In this document: in pieces, positions 15,937 to 24,354 of the stretch | Numbering within the stretch: the stretch's first letter is position 1 | Layout: the number at the start of each line of letters is the position of its first letter | DNA from: an uncultured Litoreibacter sp. | Lineage (GTDB): Bacteria; Pseudomonadota; Alphaproteobacteria; Rhodobacterales; Rhodobacteraceae | Length of the DNA stretch: 64,000 nucleotides | Direction: 5' to 3' | NCBI GenBank assembly: GCA_947494645.1 | Contig: CANLVO010000002.1 | Coordinates: 614,359-678,358, forward strand | The notes under the pieces: model-generated | The model's database searches: none | What the model was told of the DNA's origin: nothing | Seen by the model: the letters and a program-made list of their open reading frames with translations, nothing else | Position numbers and translations under genes: made by a program

Positions 15937-16863
15937 ATGAGGCACCTTTCGGCAATAGCCAAAGGCACAAGGTGGAACAGGAAGCGGCTACGTATCGCTT
16001 TCGGCCAGTTTGAAGGGTTGGTAAACGTGATTTCACGCTTAGCAGGAGCGCTTGTTCGCGCGCTGTTCGTCATGCTTTTGCTGATGACGCCAGCCATGTT
16101 GTTGCCCGGCATGACCGAAGACTCCAAGCAGATCGTAACTCTCGTGGCCTTGTTTGGCGCCGTGATCACCTTGATCGAGTACGGCTCCCGCTATCCAAGC
16201 CTTGTTGAATTTCGTAACGCCCCTCCGTTTAACCGCATCCGTTTCATCTCCTTGTTTCTGACGGTTTTCCTGATTTCCGTGTTGTTCCGTGGCCAATATG
16301 AGCCCACCACGCTGACCCGCGTTGTGTCCGCTATCGGCCTTCTGGTCGGCCACGTCATCGACTTCCCATACAGCCCTGTGCGCCTGATTATTCTGCTGCT
16401 GCCGGACCCTAATAACGCCCAGCATGTCAGCCTGATGCGCGCCTCCGCAGGCCTCAGCTACCTGATCTCGCTGACCACTCTCGCCATCTTCCTGATCGCC
16501 CTGCGCCTCGGCGGCTGGCCCAACAAAACCGCCCCCTTCAACTTCTGGACCAACCTCCCAACCTTCGATCCGACCATGGGCGGAGACATCGTCGCAAGGC
16601 TAAATCGGGACGCCAGATTTAACATCATGTTAGGCTTCTTCCTGCCATTCTTCATGCCAGCCGTGGCCCGCGCCGCCTCGGGGCTGTTCGATGCCTCGAT
16701 GGTGTCGACGCCACAAACCCTTGTATGGATGCTTGCCGTTTGGACCTTCCTACCCGCCAGTTTGTTCATGCGTGGCATCGCGATGAACCGGATTGCCGAC
16801 ATGATCGACGAGAAACGCCAACGTGGCGCACGCGCTGTGCAGGCTGGGTTGCTGGCTGCCTGA
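15937..16863 (+). CDS. Conserved integral membrane protein, function unknown
   Basis: The 308-aa product has about six to seven hydrophobic segments (for example ALFVMLLLMTPAMLLPG near residue 45, FISLFLTVFLISVLF near 105 and IMLGFFLPFFMPAVARAAS near 235) and a charged C-terminus (MIDEKRQRGARAVQ). I do not recognise a named family. The ATG at 15937 follows GAGGCG; a TTG at 15898 and a GTG near 16027 are alternatives, the latter starting just before the first span. It overlaps the following EEP-family frame, which suggests joint transcription. The upstream 200 bp is A+T richer than the surroundings. Confidence 0.6.
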   Translation: MRHLSAIAKGTRWNRKRLRIAFGQFEGLVNVISRLAGALVRALFVMLLLMTPAMLLPGMTEDSKQIVTLVALFGAVITLIEYGSRYPSLVEFRNAPPFNRIRFISLFLTVFLISVLFRGQYEPTTLTRVVSAIGLLVGHVIDFPYSPVRLIILLLPDPNNAQHVSLMRASAGLSYLISLTTLAIFLIALRLGGWPNKTAPFNFWTNLPTFDPTMGGDIVARLNRDARFNIMLGFFLPFFMPAVARAASGLFDASMVSTPQTLVWMLAVWTFLPASLFMRGIAMNRIADMIDEKRQRGARAVQAGLLAA

Positions 16864-17810
16864 TCTGGCTGCTTGCCGCGAGCGCGGCAAGTGCTGAGAG
16901 TTACCGTTTCCTCACCTACAACGCTGAGCTGACCCGTAAGGGTCCGGGCCTTCTGGTGCGCGATCTTATGCGGTTCGAGGACCCGGTGCTGGTCGCGACC
17001 CTGCAGACAATCGCAGATCTCAAGCCCGACATTGCGGCCTTGCAGAGCGTTGATTTTGACCATGACCAAGTTGCGCTGCAACTGGTGCAAGACAGGCTCG
17101 CAGAGCTTGGTCACCCCATGCCTTTTCGCTTCGCCTTGATGCCTAATGCGGGCCAGCCAACAGGGTTTGATCTGAACCGAGACGGGCGACTGGATACGGC
17201 CAGCGATCGTCAGGGTTATGGGCAATTTGCCGGGCAGGGCGGTATCGCGATCCTGTCGCGTTACCCGATCTTGGCGGACAAGGCACAGGACTTCTCAGGC
17301 CTGCTATGGAAGGACTTGCCCGACACGCAGATACCTATGTCCTATTTCGACCCGGAAGAGCGAGAGGTCCTCCGCCTTCAAAGTATCGCGGCCTGGGACG
17401 TTCCTATTCGCCTGCCCGGCGGCATAGTGCACGTGCTTGCCGTGCAAGCGAGTTCACCTGTTTTTGACGGGCCAGAAAACCGCAATGGGTTGCGCAATGC
17501 GGATCAGCTTCGGTTCTGGGAATCCTACGTCTCGGACATCAGAGAACCCTTCGTCCTTATGGGCGGCCTGAACAACGACCCATTCGACGGGGAGGGTCTG
17601 AACACTGCTCTGCACGACTTGCTCGCGAACCCGGCCCTACAAGACGTTCGGCCACGTTCCGGGCCGCGGGCTATTCAGGATCCCTCTCACCTCGGTCCAC
17701 TGGAGGAAGACACGGTCGATTGGGGTCGCGACATCGGCAGCCTGAGGGTTGATTACGTCCTACCTTCTGCAAAATTCAAAGTGGCAGGCAGTGGTGTGGA
17801 TTTGGGGTGA
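16725..17810 (+). CDS. EEP-family secreted protein with frameshifted C-terminus
   Basis: Endonuclease/exonuclease/phosphatase-fold protein, probably periplasmic: a signal-like segment (AGWVAGCLIWLLAASAASA) precedes YRFLTYNAELTRKG. The fold landmarks DIAALQSVDFDHD, GGIAILSRYPIL and FVLMGGLNNDPFDGEG are present, but the usual catalytic Glu (here Ser) and Asp (here Gly) are replaced, so nuclease or phosphatase activity is doubtful. The frame ends early at GSGVDLG; removing one T from the TTT at 17801-17803 restores about 24 more residues ending PVWVDLGWP (stop 17875-17877), as in relatives. The start is unclear: the only ATG near lies 139 nt inside the previous gene; a CTG at 16860 overlaps its stop. 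Confidence 0.6.
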   Translation: MDACRLDLPTRQFVHAWHRDEPDCRHDRRETPTWRTRCAGWVAGCLIWLLAASAASAESYRFLTYNAELTRKGPGLLVRDLMRFEDPVLVATLQTIADLKPDIAALQSVDFDHDQVALQLVQDRLAELGHPMPFRFALMPNAGQPTGFDLNRDGRLDTASDRQGYGQFAGQGGIAILSRYPILADKAQDFSGLLWKDLPDTQIPMSYFDPEEREVLRLQSIAAWDVPIRLPGGIVHVLAVQASSPVFDGPENRNGLRNADQLRFWESYVSDIREPFVLMGGLNNDPFDGEGLNTALHDLLANPALQDVRPRSGPRAIQDPSHLGPLEEDTVDWGRDIGSLRVDYVLPSAKFKVAGSGVDLG

Positions 17811-17972
17811 TGCAAGAACGCAAAGTGATGATATGCCGCCTCACAAACCCGTCTGGGTTGATCTGGGCTGGCCATGAGGTTTGCCGCAGATGCAGCACCC
17901 GCGGCTTGACCGCCCCACGTGCGCGGGCTAGGCCCCGAGGCGAATAGACCAACACGTAGCGGAGCACTTCTT

Positions 17973-19082
17973 ATGGCCAATCCTTCTCTTCTCATTTTGC
18001 CTGGTGACGGCATCGGCCCTGAGGTCATGGAACAGGTGATGCGCATCATCGATTGGTTTGGCGAAGAGCGTGGGATTGCTTTCGATGTGACCACAGATCT
18101 GGTAGGCGGTGCGGCCTATGACAAGCACGGTGTGCCGCTAAGCGACGAGACTATGCAGAAGGCCCTTGAGGTCGACGCGGTTCTGCTGGGTGCCGTGGGC
18201 GGGCCCGCCTATGACAACCTTGATTTCAGCGTGAAGCCTGAACGCGGCCTGCTGCGCCTGCGCAAAGAGATGGACCTGTTTTCCAACCTGCGCCCAGCTC
18301 AGTGTTTTGATGCGCTGGCGGATTTTTCGTCTTTGAAGAAAGACATCGTGGCAGGACTGGATATCATGATTGTCCGGGAGCTGACGTCTGGCGTTTACTT
18401 TGGCGAACCTCGCGGCATCCACAAAGAGGGCAACGAGCGCGTCGGCGTAAACACACAGCGTTACACCGAAAGCGAGATCGCGCGGGTCGCCCGCTCGGCC
18501 TTCGAGCTGGCGCGCAAGCGGTCCAATAAGGTTTGCTCAATGGAGAAAGCCAATGTGATGGAGTCCGGCATCCTGTGGCGTGACGTGGTGACAGAGATCC
18601 ACGAGGCGGAATACTCTGATGTCGAGCTGTCTCACATGTATGCCGACAATGGTGCGATGCAGCTGGTGCGGGCGCCCAAGCAGTTTGACGTGATCGTTAC
18701 AGATAACCTGTTTGGGGACGTGCTGTCGGACTGCGCAGCGATGCTGACCGGCTCTTTGGGTATGCTGCCGTCTGCCTCTTTAGGTGCGCCCGACGCCAAT
18801 GGCCGCCCCAAAGCGCTGTACGAGCCGGTGCATGGCTCGGCTCCTGACATTACTGGCCAAGGCAAGGCCAACCCAAGCGCCTGCATTCTTAGCTTCGCGA
18901 TGGCGCTGCGTTACTCTTTTGATCACGGCGAGGAAGCGACTCGTCTGGAGGAAGCTGTGCAATCTGTGTTGGCCAGCGGCGTGCGGACTGCTGATCTTAT
19001 GCAAGAGGGCGACACAGCGCCCGTGTCGACAACCCAGATGGGTGATGCTGTTTTGGCGGCATTGGACAGCAGCCTCAAATAA
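17973..19082 (+). CDS. leuB: 3-isopropylmalate dehydrogenase
   Basis: NAD-dependent oxidative decarboxylation of 3-isopropylmalate in leucine synthesis. The 369-aa protein begins [20 protein letters not shown] and has [14 protein letters not shown] (substrate loop), the [11 protein letters not shown] segment, [12 protein letters not shown] (metal-binding Asp) and the nucleotide-binding [20 protein letters not shown] site (17961-17964) sets the ATG at 17973; the frame is open 18 codons further upstream without support. It is separated from leuCD by two genes. Confidence 0.97.
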   Translation: MANPSLLILPGDGIGPEVMEQVMRIIDWFGEERGIAFDVTTDLVGGAAYDKHGVPLSDETMQKALEVDAVLLGAVGGPAYDNLDFSVKPERGLLRLRKEMDLFSNLRPAQCFDALADFSSLKKDIVAGLDIMIVRELTSGVYFGEPRGIHKEGNERVGVNTQRYTESEIARVARSAFELARKRSNKVCSMEKANVMESGILWRDVVTEIHEAEYSDVELSHMYADNGAMQLVRAPKQFDVIVTDNLFGDVLSDCAAMLTGSLGMLPSASLGAPDANGRPKALYEPVHGSAPDITGQGKANPSACILSFAMALRYSFDHGEEATRLEEAVQSVLASGVRTADLMQEGDTAPVSTTQMGDAVLAALDSSLK

Positions 19083-19097
19083 CAGGGGTCGTCTCTT

Positions 19098-20069
19098 ATG
19101 ACGGACGGCAAAGCATCAAATCTGAAGGCGGTTCTGTTTGCACTGGTCGCCTTCGGCCTGTTTTCCACGCATGACGTGGTGATCAAGGTTTTGGGCGGAG
19201 GGTATTCTCCGATCCAGATTGTGTTCTTCAGCGTATTGTTCAGCTTCCCACTTGCGACGCTTTACTTGATGCGGGATTCCACAAGCGGCACCCTTTTGCC
19301 CAAACACCCGTACTGGATGGCAGCCCGTACTGTCGCCGCTGTCATCACCGGTTTCTGCGCCTTCTACGCCTTTTCGGTTCTGCCCCTCGCGCAGGTCTAC
19401 GCCATCATTTTTGCGTCTCCACTGCTGATCACAGTGATGGCCATCCCGGTTCTCGGTGAGGTCGTTCGGCTACGACGCGGGATCGCAGTTATTGTCGGGT
19501 TGATTGGTGTCCTCATCGTACTTCGCCCCGGCCAAACCGAGCTAGAGCTGGGTCATCTGGCGGCGCTGGCGGCGGCCGTATGCGGTGCGTTCGCATCAAT
19601 CGTCGTGCGCAAGATCGGTCGGGAGGAGCGCACCGTGGTGATCATGCTATACCCGATGATGGCCAATTTCCTGATCATGGCCGCGTTACTGCCACTTGTT
19701 TATGAGCCGATGCCTATCGGCGATCTTGCGCGGGTCGGCGTTGTCGCGGTGTTTGCATGGATTGCCGGACGTTTCCTTATCGCTGCTTACAACTCCGGAG
19801 AGGCTGTGATCGTTGCTCCGATGCAGTATTCGCAGATGATCTGGGCCACTGCATATGGCTTCTTCTTCTTCGATGAAGTGCCGGATGGGGGCACGCTCTT
19901 GGGGACATCTGTTATCATCGCCAGCGGGCTTTACATTGTGCTCCGCGAAAGCAACTCGACGGATTCAGAAAGCCCTGTGCTGAGAACAAGAAGCCGCCCG
20001 GAGACCGGAACGACGCCGCGGATCAGCCCTATGCTACCCTCTCGTCTGCGCTGGAAAAGCCGGAACTGA
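19098..20069 (+). CDS. DMT superfamily (EamA-type) transporter
   Basis: Predicted exporter or importer of small metabolites with ten transmembrane helices in two EamA repeats, 323 aa. It starts with the typical first helix ALVAFGLFSTHDVVIKVLGG, continues with FYAFSVLPLAQVYAIIFASP at the end of repeat 1, and QMIWATAYGFFFFDEVPDGG in repeat 2. The last 50 residues are polar and rich in Ser, Arg and Pro, longer than usual. It starts 16 nt after leuB, so it is probably transcribed with it; amino-acid or precursor export is possible but unproven. Confidence 0.85.
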   Translation: MTDGKASNLKAVLFALVAFGLFSTHDVVIKVLGGGYSPIQIVFFSVLFSFPLATLYLMRDSTSGTLLPKHPYWMAARTVAAVITGFCAFYAFSVLPLAQVYAIIFASPLLITVMAIPVLGEVVRLRRGIAVIVGLIGVLIVLRPGQTELELGHLAALAAAVCGAFASIVVRKIGREERTVVIMLYPMMANFLIMAALLPLVYEPMPIGDLARVGVVAVFAWIAGRFLIAAYNSGEAVIVAPMQYSQMIWATAYGFFFFDEVPDGGTLLGTSVIIASGLYIVLRESNSTDSESPVLRTRSRPETGTTPRISPMLPSRLRWKSRN

Positions 20070-20115
20070 GGCGCCAAGCGATCTGCGTCGACAGGCTTTC
20101 GGATCGACAGATTTG

Positions 20116-20129
20116 TATCATTCATGATA
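20116..20129. promoter_or_regulatory. Operator-like palindrome upstream of lacI gene 1
   Basis: TATCAT-TC-ATGATA is a perfect inverted repeat 42 bp before the start of the LacI-type gene. The hexamers recur in opposite order and wider spacing after the gene (21193-21210), and both sites share TTGTATCATT. This supports an autoregulatory operator. Confidence 0.6.
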
Positions 20130-20170
20130 GTCAGACTTGAGAGTTTTCTGTCTGATTGGATCAAAATACG

Positions 20171-21196
20171 ATGCGACGACCGACCATCAAAGACATCTCC
20201 CGTGAGGCTGGTGTCAGCGTCGCAACTGTCAACAGGGTGATTGCGGGAAACGTTCCGGTACGAGAAGAGACAGGCCGGCGCGTATCGGAAGCGGCGCAGC
20301 GGATTGGCTATCATGCGACCAACCTGATCAAACAAAAGCTGAGTGCGGACCTGCCTCTGGTTCGGTTTGGCTTCATGTTGCACAATGAGGACCAACCGTT
20401 CTACCGCGCGCTGGCGGACCGGCTCATTGAAACGGTTGCTGACTTGGACGGTATCCGCGGAACTGCTGTGGTCAAGTTTGCCAAATCTCAAGCGCCTGCT
20501 GACTTCGGTGCAGCTCTTCTTGAAGCTGGTGAGGATGCTGACGTGGTGGCAGCGACCGCGCTCAATCACCACCAAGTGAATGACGCAGTCAGGCAACTGG
20601 CCGGGCGGTCGATCAAGACGTTCTCGATTATGTCCGATTTTGCACAAGGGGAGCGAGAAAGTTATATAGGTCTCAATAACTTGAAGGTAGGTCGAGGCGC
20701 GGCATGGCTCCTGTCCGCAACTGCGCGAAAGCCCGGGCGACTGGCCATTTTTGTAGGCGGGCATCGCTGGCACGGCCATGATCTGCGAGAGGCTGGTTTC
20801 CGTAGTTTCTTCAGAGAGCACCTGCCTCGCTTTGAAGTGCTCGATACGTTGGTTAACTTAGAGACCCCGCTGCTGACCTATGAGGCCACGTTGGACCTTT
20901 TGTCACGGTACCCTGATGTCGTGGGTATCTATGTGGCTGGTGGCGGTATGGACGGCGCGATCAAGGCGCTTCGGGAGGATCGTAATCCAGGGGACGTTGC
21001 GCTGGTCGTGAACCAATTCACCTCGGAGTCGCGGCGTGGATTGGCAGATGGATATGTCACCTCGGTTGTCGGGACGCCGACCCAACCACTTTGCTCTGAG
21101 TTGGTGAACTTGATGGCCAAGGCAGCGCGCGGGGTGCCTATTTCCGGGCAGCATTTTCTTGAGCCCATCATTCATATTCCAGAGATCGGCGAATGA
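20171..21196 (+). CDS. LacI family transcriptional regulator 1 (inositol locus)
   Basis: Sugar-responsive repressor. The 341-aa protein has a LacI helix-turn-helix at the N-terminus (RPTIKDISREAGVSVATVNR with VIAGNVPVREETGRRV) and a periplasmic-binding-protein-like sensor domain (about residues 65-335). The ATG at 20171 is six codons inside the longest frame, which begins with TTG. The closest targets are itself and the iolI-ABC-iolB operon that starts 116 bp downstream; TATCAT/ATGATA palindromes flank the gene on both sides. The inducer is probably inositol or a breakdown product, by context. Confidence 0.9.
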   Translation: MRRPTIKDISREAGVSVATVNRVIAGNVPVREETGRRVSEAAQRIGYHATNLIKQKLSADLPLVRFGFMLHNEDQPFYRALADRLIETVADLDGIRGTAVVKFAKSQAPADFGAALLEAGEDADVVAATALNHHQVNDAVRQLAGRSIKTFSIMSDFAQGERESYIGLNNLKVGRGAAWLLSATARKPGRLAIFVGGHRWHGHDLREAGFRSFFREHLPRFEVLDTLVNLETPLLTYEATLDLLSRYPDVVGIYVAGGGMDGAIKALREDRNPGDVALVVNQFTSESRRGLADGYVTSVVGTPTQPLCSELVNLMAKAARGVPISGQHFLEPIIHIPEIGE

Positions 21197-21210
21197 TATA
21201 ATTGTATCAT
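21193..21210. promoter_or_regulatory. Operator-like palindrome upstream of the iolI-ABC-iolB operon
   Basis: ATGATA-N6-TATCAT is a perfect hexamer inverted repeat, and the full 18 bp is symmetric at 16 positions. It overlaps the stop codon of lacI gene 1 and lies about 100 bp before the iolI-like start, where an operon promoter is expected. Confidence 0.62.
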
Positions 21211-21312
21211 TTGGGTGATCGGAAATGTCTCATAGATGAGACGTTGTGACTCAAATTCTTGACGCGTTGCTAGTCTCTCGCACAGCATACCCCAACTCGC
21301 GCTGGGAGGCGC

Positions 21313-22170
21313 ATGACCCAACAATTGGGTAAGCGGGGAGGAACGTGGGCTATGCTGCCACGGGCAATCAATAATGTGACTGCTCCTGATTTGAGCTTTA
21401 ATGCTCTCGTCAGCTTGGCTCATAATATTGGATGCGTCGGTCTCGAGCTGCGCAATGATCTGAAATCCCCCTTGTTTGATGGACGAGACCCGGCAGAGGC
21501 CGGGCAAGCCGCCCGTAATGCCGATCTTGAGATTCTCGCGCTGGCTGAGGTCAAATGCTTCAACGACTGGTCCGACGCAAAGGCGGTCGAGGCTGACGCG
21601 CTGATGGCTATGGCGTCCGCTTGCGGAGCGCGGGGAATAAGTTTGATCCCGCGCAATGATGGGCATGGGCTTGGCAATGGAGAGCGTCAGGCCAATCTGC
21701 GGATCGCGTTGCGCGAGCTGAAACCGATGCTCGACGCGCATGGCCTGCTCGGATTTGTTGAGCCCTTGGGATTTGAGCAGTGCTCCATGCAGTACAAGTC
21801 GGAAGCGGTCGAGATTATCGAGGCCCTTAATGCCGACCATTGCATCAAGCTGGTGCATGATACGTTTCATCATCATCTGGCAGGCGGCGGGCCAGTCTTT
21901 CCGGATCATACGGGCATTGTGCATGTCTCAGGTGTCGCGGTGACGGATATCCCGGCCCGCGAGATGACCGATCAGCATCGGTTGCTTGTCGACGGTCAGG
22001 ATCGGCTGGGCAGCGTTCATCAGGTCGAGGCCTTGCTGGCCTCCGGATATCACGGACCGATCTCGATGGAGGCGTTTGCCCCCGAGGTCCAAGCGCTTAC
22101 TGACCCCGAAGCAGAGCTTTCGCGGTCATTTGGCTTCATCGAAACACGTCTGGCGGAGAAAGCCGCTTGA
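21313..22170 (+). CDS. IolI-like sugar isomerase/epimerase (TIM barrel)
   Basis: Member of the xylose-isomerase-like TIM-barrel family. The second half aligns by eye with B. subtilis IolI (2-keto-myo-inositol isomerase): VEPLGFEQCSM with a metal-ligand Glu, KLVHDTFHHHLAGGG (metal Asp and His), HVSGVAVTD, and the closing SMEAFAPEVQAL with the last Glu ligand. Length is 285 aa. In the inositol pathway IolI makes 1-keto-D-chiro-inositol from 2-keto-myo-inositol, linking epimers. It is the first gene of an operon with an ABC importer and iolB. Confidence 0.72.
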   Translation: MTQQLGKRGGTWAMLPRAINNVTAPDLSFNALVSLAHNIGCVGLELRNDLKSPLFDGRDPAEAGQAARNADLEILALAEVKCFNDWSDAKAVEADALMAMASACGARGISLIPRNDGHGLGNGERQANLRIALRELKPMLDAHGLLGFVEPLGFEQCSMQYKSEAVEIIEALNADHCIKLVHDTFHHHLAGGGPVFPDHTGIVHVSGVAVTDIPAREMTDQHRLLVDGQDRLGSVHQVEALLASGYHGPISMEAFAPEVQALTDPEAELSRSFGFIETRLAEKAA

Positions 22171-22191
22171 TTTGAGTTTGATGAAATAATC

Positions 22192-22236
22192 GCCCCGACG
22201 GGGCTCCGGCGAAGAATAACGGGTGTGCCGGACACC
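22192..22236 (+). other. Twin hairpins before the binding-protein gene
   Basis: GCCCC-GAC-GGGGC (22192-22204) and GGTGT-GCCGG-ACACC (22222-22236) lie in the 85-nt gap between the isomerase and binding-protein genes. They probably shield the 5' end of a processed, highly expressed binding-protein mRNA, but could also be a weak terminator. Confidence 0.45.
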
Positions 22237-22255
22237 TTCAAATGGGAGGAAGACC

Positions 22256-23194
22256 ATGAAGAAACTACTAACGACAGGCGCACTTACCGCCTTGATGACA
22301 ACGTCAGCAATGGCGCAAGACATCGGCGCGACATTCTCGCGTTTTGATGACAACTGGCTGACCGTTTTGCGCAACGGTATGACCGAATATGCCGCGACAA
22401 TCGATGGGCTGAACTACCAGCAAGAAGATGCGACCGACGATCTGGCCAAGCAAATTGACCAAGTCAAAAATTTCGTAGCGTCTGGTGTTGATGCGATCAT
22501 CGTGAACATCGTTGACACATCTGCGGGAGCGGCTGTTTCCGCAGCGGCTGGCGATACGCCATTGGTCTACGTCAACCGTGAGCCTGACAACGTGAACGAG
22601 CTGCCACCGACACAGGCCTTCGTTGCATCGAACGAAATCGAGTCTGGCACATTGTCCGCGTTCGAAGTCTGTAAGAACCTTCGCGCAGCAGGCAAAGCCG
22701 GCGGCGCAACTGGCTACATCATGAACGGCCAGCTGTCCAACCAAGCAGCTGTTCAGCGGACCAAAGACGTGCGTGACGTGATCGGCATGGACATGTGTAA
22801 CTTCATGACCATCATCGGCGAGCAAACTGCGAACTGGTCCCGCGACGAAGCGCAAGATTTGATGACAAACTGGATGTCGTCTGGCGAGCCGTTTGATTTT
22901 GTTCTGGCCAACAATGACGAAATGGCAATCGGCGCGATCCAAGCTATGAAAGCTGCTGGTATGGACATGGCTGACGTTCAAGTTGGTGGTGTTGATGCGT
23001 CCCAAGACGCTTTGCTTGCAATGGCTGCTGGCGACTATGACGTCACTGTGTTCCAAGACTCTGTTGGTCAAGGTACAGGCTCCATTGATGCAGCGCTTAA
23101 GCTGATCGCTGGCGAAAAAGTCGACCAGAAAGTCTACATCCCATTCAAGCTGGTCACACCAGAAAACATGGGCGACTTCCTCGACAAAAACTAA
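22256..23194 (+). CDS. Sugar ABC transporter periplasmic binding protein (inositol type)
   Basis: Periplasmic receptor of the CUT2/ribose-type importer. The 312-aa precursor has a clear signal peptide (MKKLLTTGALTALMTTSAMA, cleavage after Ala20) and a type-I binding-protein fold: IGATFSRFDDNWLTVLRNGM, VDAIIVNIVDTSAGAAVSAA, LVYVNREPD and VQVGGVDASQDALLAM. The genome context (iol genes on both sides) points to myo-inositol, as with IbpA. A GGGAGGA site sets the start at 22256. Strong hairpins flank the gene, as is common for binding proteins made in excess. Confidence 0.88.
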   Translation: MKKLLTTGALTALMTTSAMAQDIGATFSRFDDNWLTVLRNGMTEYAATIDGLNYQQEDATDDLAKQIDQVKNFVASGVDAIIVNIVDTSAGAAVSAAAGDTPLVYVNREPDNVNELPPTQAFVASNEIESGTLSAFEVCKNLRAAGKAGGATGYIMNGQLSNQAAVQRTKDVRDVIGMDMCNFMTIIGEQTANWSRDEAQDLMTNWMSSGEPFDFVLANNDEMAIGAIQAMKAAGMDMADVQVGGVDASQDALLAMAAGDYDVTVFQDSVGQGTGSIDAALKLIAGEKVDQKVYIPFKLVTPENMGDFLDKN

Positions 23195-23211
23195 GTCGAC
23201 TTGCAAGGCAA

Positions 23212-23235
23212 GGGGCGGCGCTTTTGCGCCGTCCC
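23212..23235 (+). other. Stem-loop after the binding-protein gene
   Basis: GGGGCGGCGC (23212-23221) pairs with GCGCCGTCCC (23226-23235), one G-U pair, around a TTTT loop. It lies 17 nt after the stop. No T-tract follows, so it most likely stabilises upstream mRNA and lets only part of transcription continue into the permease gene, giving excess binding protein. Confidence 0.6.
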
Positions 23236-23269
23236 TACATACCAGAGCGCTGAAAAGGGAATGGCACAA

Positions 23270-24343
23270 ATGACAGATACCAGCCACGGCACGGGCGGGC
23301 TAACGTTCGACAAGACCAAACGATCCTGGCCCAATGAGCTGAACATCCTTTTTGCGCTGTTCGTGATTATCGCGATCTTCGAATTGCTAGGGCAGACGCT
23401 GCCCTACATGAACGACCAAAGCTTCCTATTCGACACCAAAGACCGCTTCGACAGCATCTTTAACGAGGCGCGACTACAGATCATCATCCTGCAGGTTGCC
23501 ATTATTGGCATTATTGCGCTTGGCGTGACGCAGGTCATCATTACAGCTGGCATTGACCTAAGCTCAGGCCCATTGGTTGCCGCCACTGCCATGATTGCGA
23601 TGAGTTTTGCCCAGACCGAGCTGGTGAACGGCTTTCCAAACCCGAAAGCGCTCTTCGGTATATGGGCCATGGACTTACCTGTCCTCGTCCCGGTGTTTGT
23701 GGCCTTGGCCTTTGGCGCATTTATCGGCGCCGTCAACGGCACGTTTATCGCATACATGCGGATCCCGCCGTTTATTGCAACATTGGGAATGTTCCTGATT
23801 TGCCGTGGCATTGCGTTGTGGTGGTCCGGCGGCAATCCGATTTCCTTCCCGACTGAAAGCTTCAAATTTATCGGCTCCGGTATGATGCCGGTTGTCTGGT
23901 TCCTGTCGCTCGCGGTCATTTTCCACGTGATCATGCGCTACACGGTTTATGGGAAACACACCTATGCGATCGGCTCGAACGAGGAAGCCGCGCGTATGTC
24001 GGGCATCAACGTGAAACGCCACAAGGTGACGGTCTACATGATCGCCTCGATGCTGGCTGCATTTGCGGGCGTCGTCCTTGCCGCCAAAAGCGAAACAGCG
24101 CAGGCTGGTATGGGTGAATTCTACGAGCTCTTCGCAATCGCCATGGCGGTCATCGGTGGCATCTCTTTGCAGGGTGGTCGTGGCTCGATTATCGGCACGG
24201 TGCTGGGCGCGATGGTTTTGGGCGTCATTCGATCCGGCTTTACTTACATCAAACTCGATGGGTCTTATCAGCTGATGGCCATGGGCGGGATCATCATCGC
24301 CGCTATCCTGTTTGACCAATACCGACAACGAAATCGGGCTTAG
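23270..24343 (+). CDS. Sugar ABC transporter permease (inositol type)
   Basis: Membrane subunit of the importer (BPD_transp_2/RbsC family), 357 aa with about ten spans. Family landmarks are GVTQVIITAGIDLSSGPLVA, NGTFIAYMRIPPFIATLGMF, GKHTYAIGSNEEAARMSGIN (loop contacting the ATPase) and AVIGGISLQGGRGSIIGTVL. I chose the ATG at 23270 because AAGGGA (23255-23260) is 9 nt upstream; the ATG at 23261 directly touches that site. The N-terminus has a 30-residue soluble extension. Confidence 0.9.
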   Translation: MTDTSHGTGGLTFDKTKRSWPNELNILFALFVIIAIFELLGQTLPYMNDQSFLFDTKDRFDSIFNEARLQIIILQVAIIGIIALGVTQVIITAGIDLSSGPLVAATAMIAMSFAQTELVNGFPNPKALFGIWAMDLPVLVPVFVALAFGAFIGAVNGTFIAYMRIPPFIATLGMFLICRGIALWWSGGNPISFPTESFKFIGSGMMPVVWFLSLAVIFHVIMRYTVYGKHTYAIGSNEEAARMSGINVKRHKVTVYMIASMLAAFAGVVLAAKSETAQAGMGEFYELFAIAMAVIGGISLQGGRGSIIGTVLGAMVLGVIRSGFTYIKLDGSYQLMAMGGIIIAAILFDQYRQRNRA

Positions 24344-24354
24344 GGGATACTGAC

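Noticed and set aside
20154-20166. CTGAT-N3-ATCAA near the lacI-1 start, considered as an FNR site
   Set aside because: The FNR/FnrL consensus is TTGAT-N4-ATCAA; both the first base and the spacing differ, so it is not supported.
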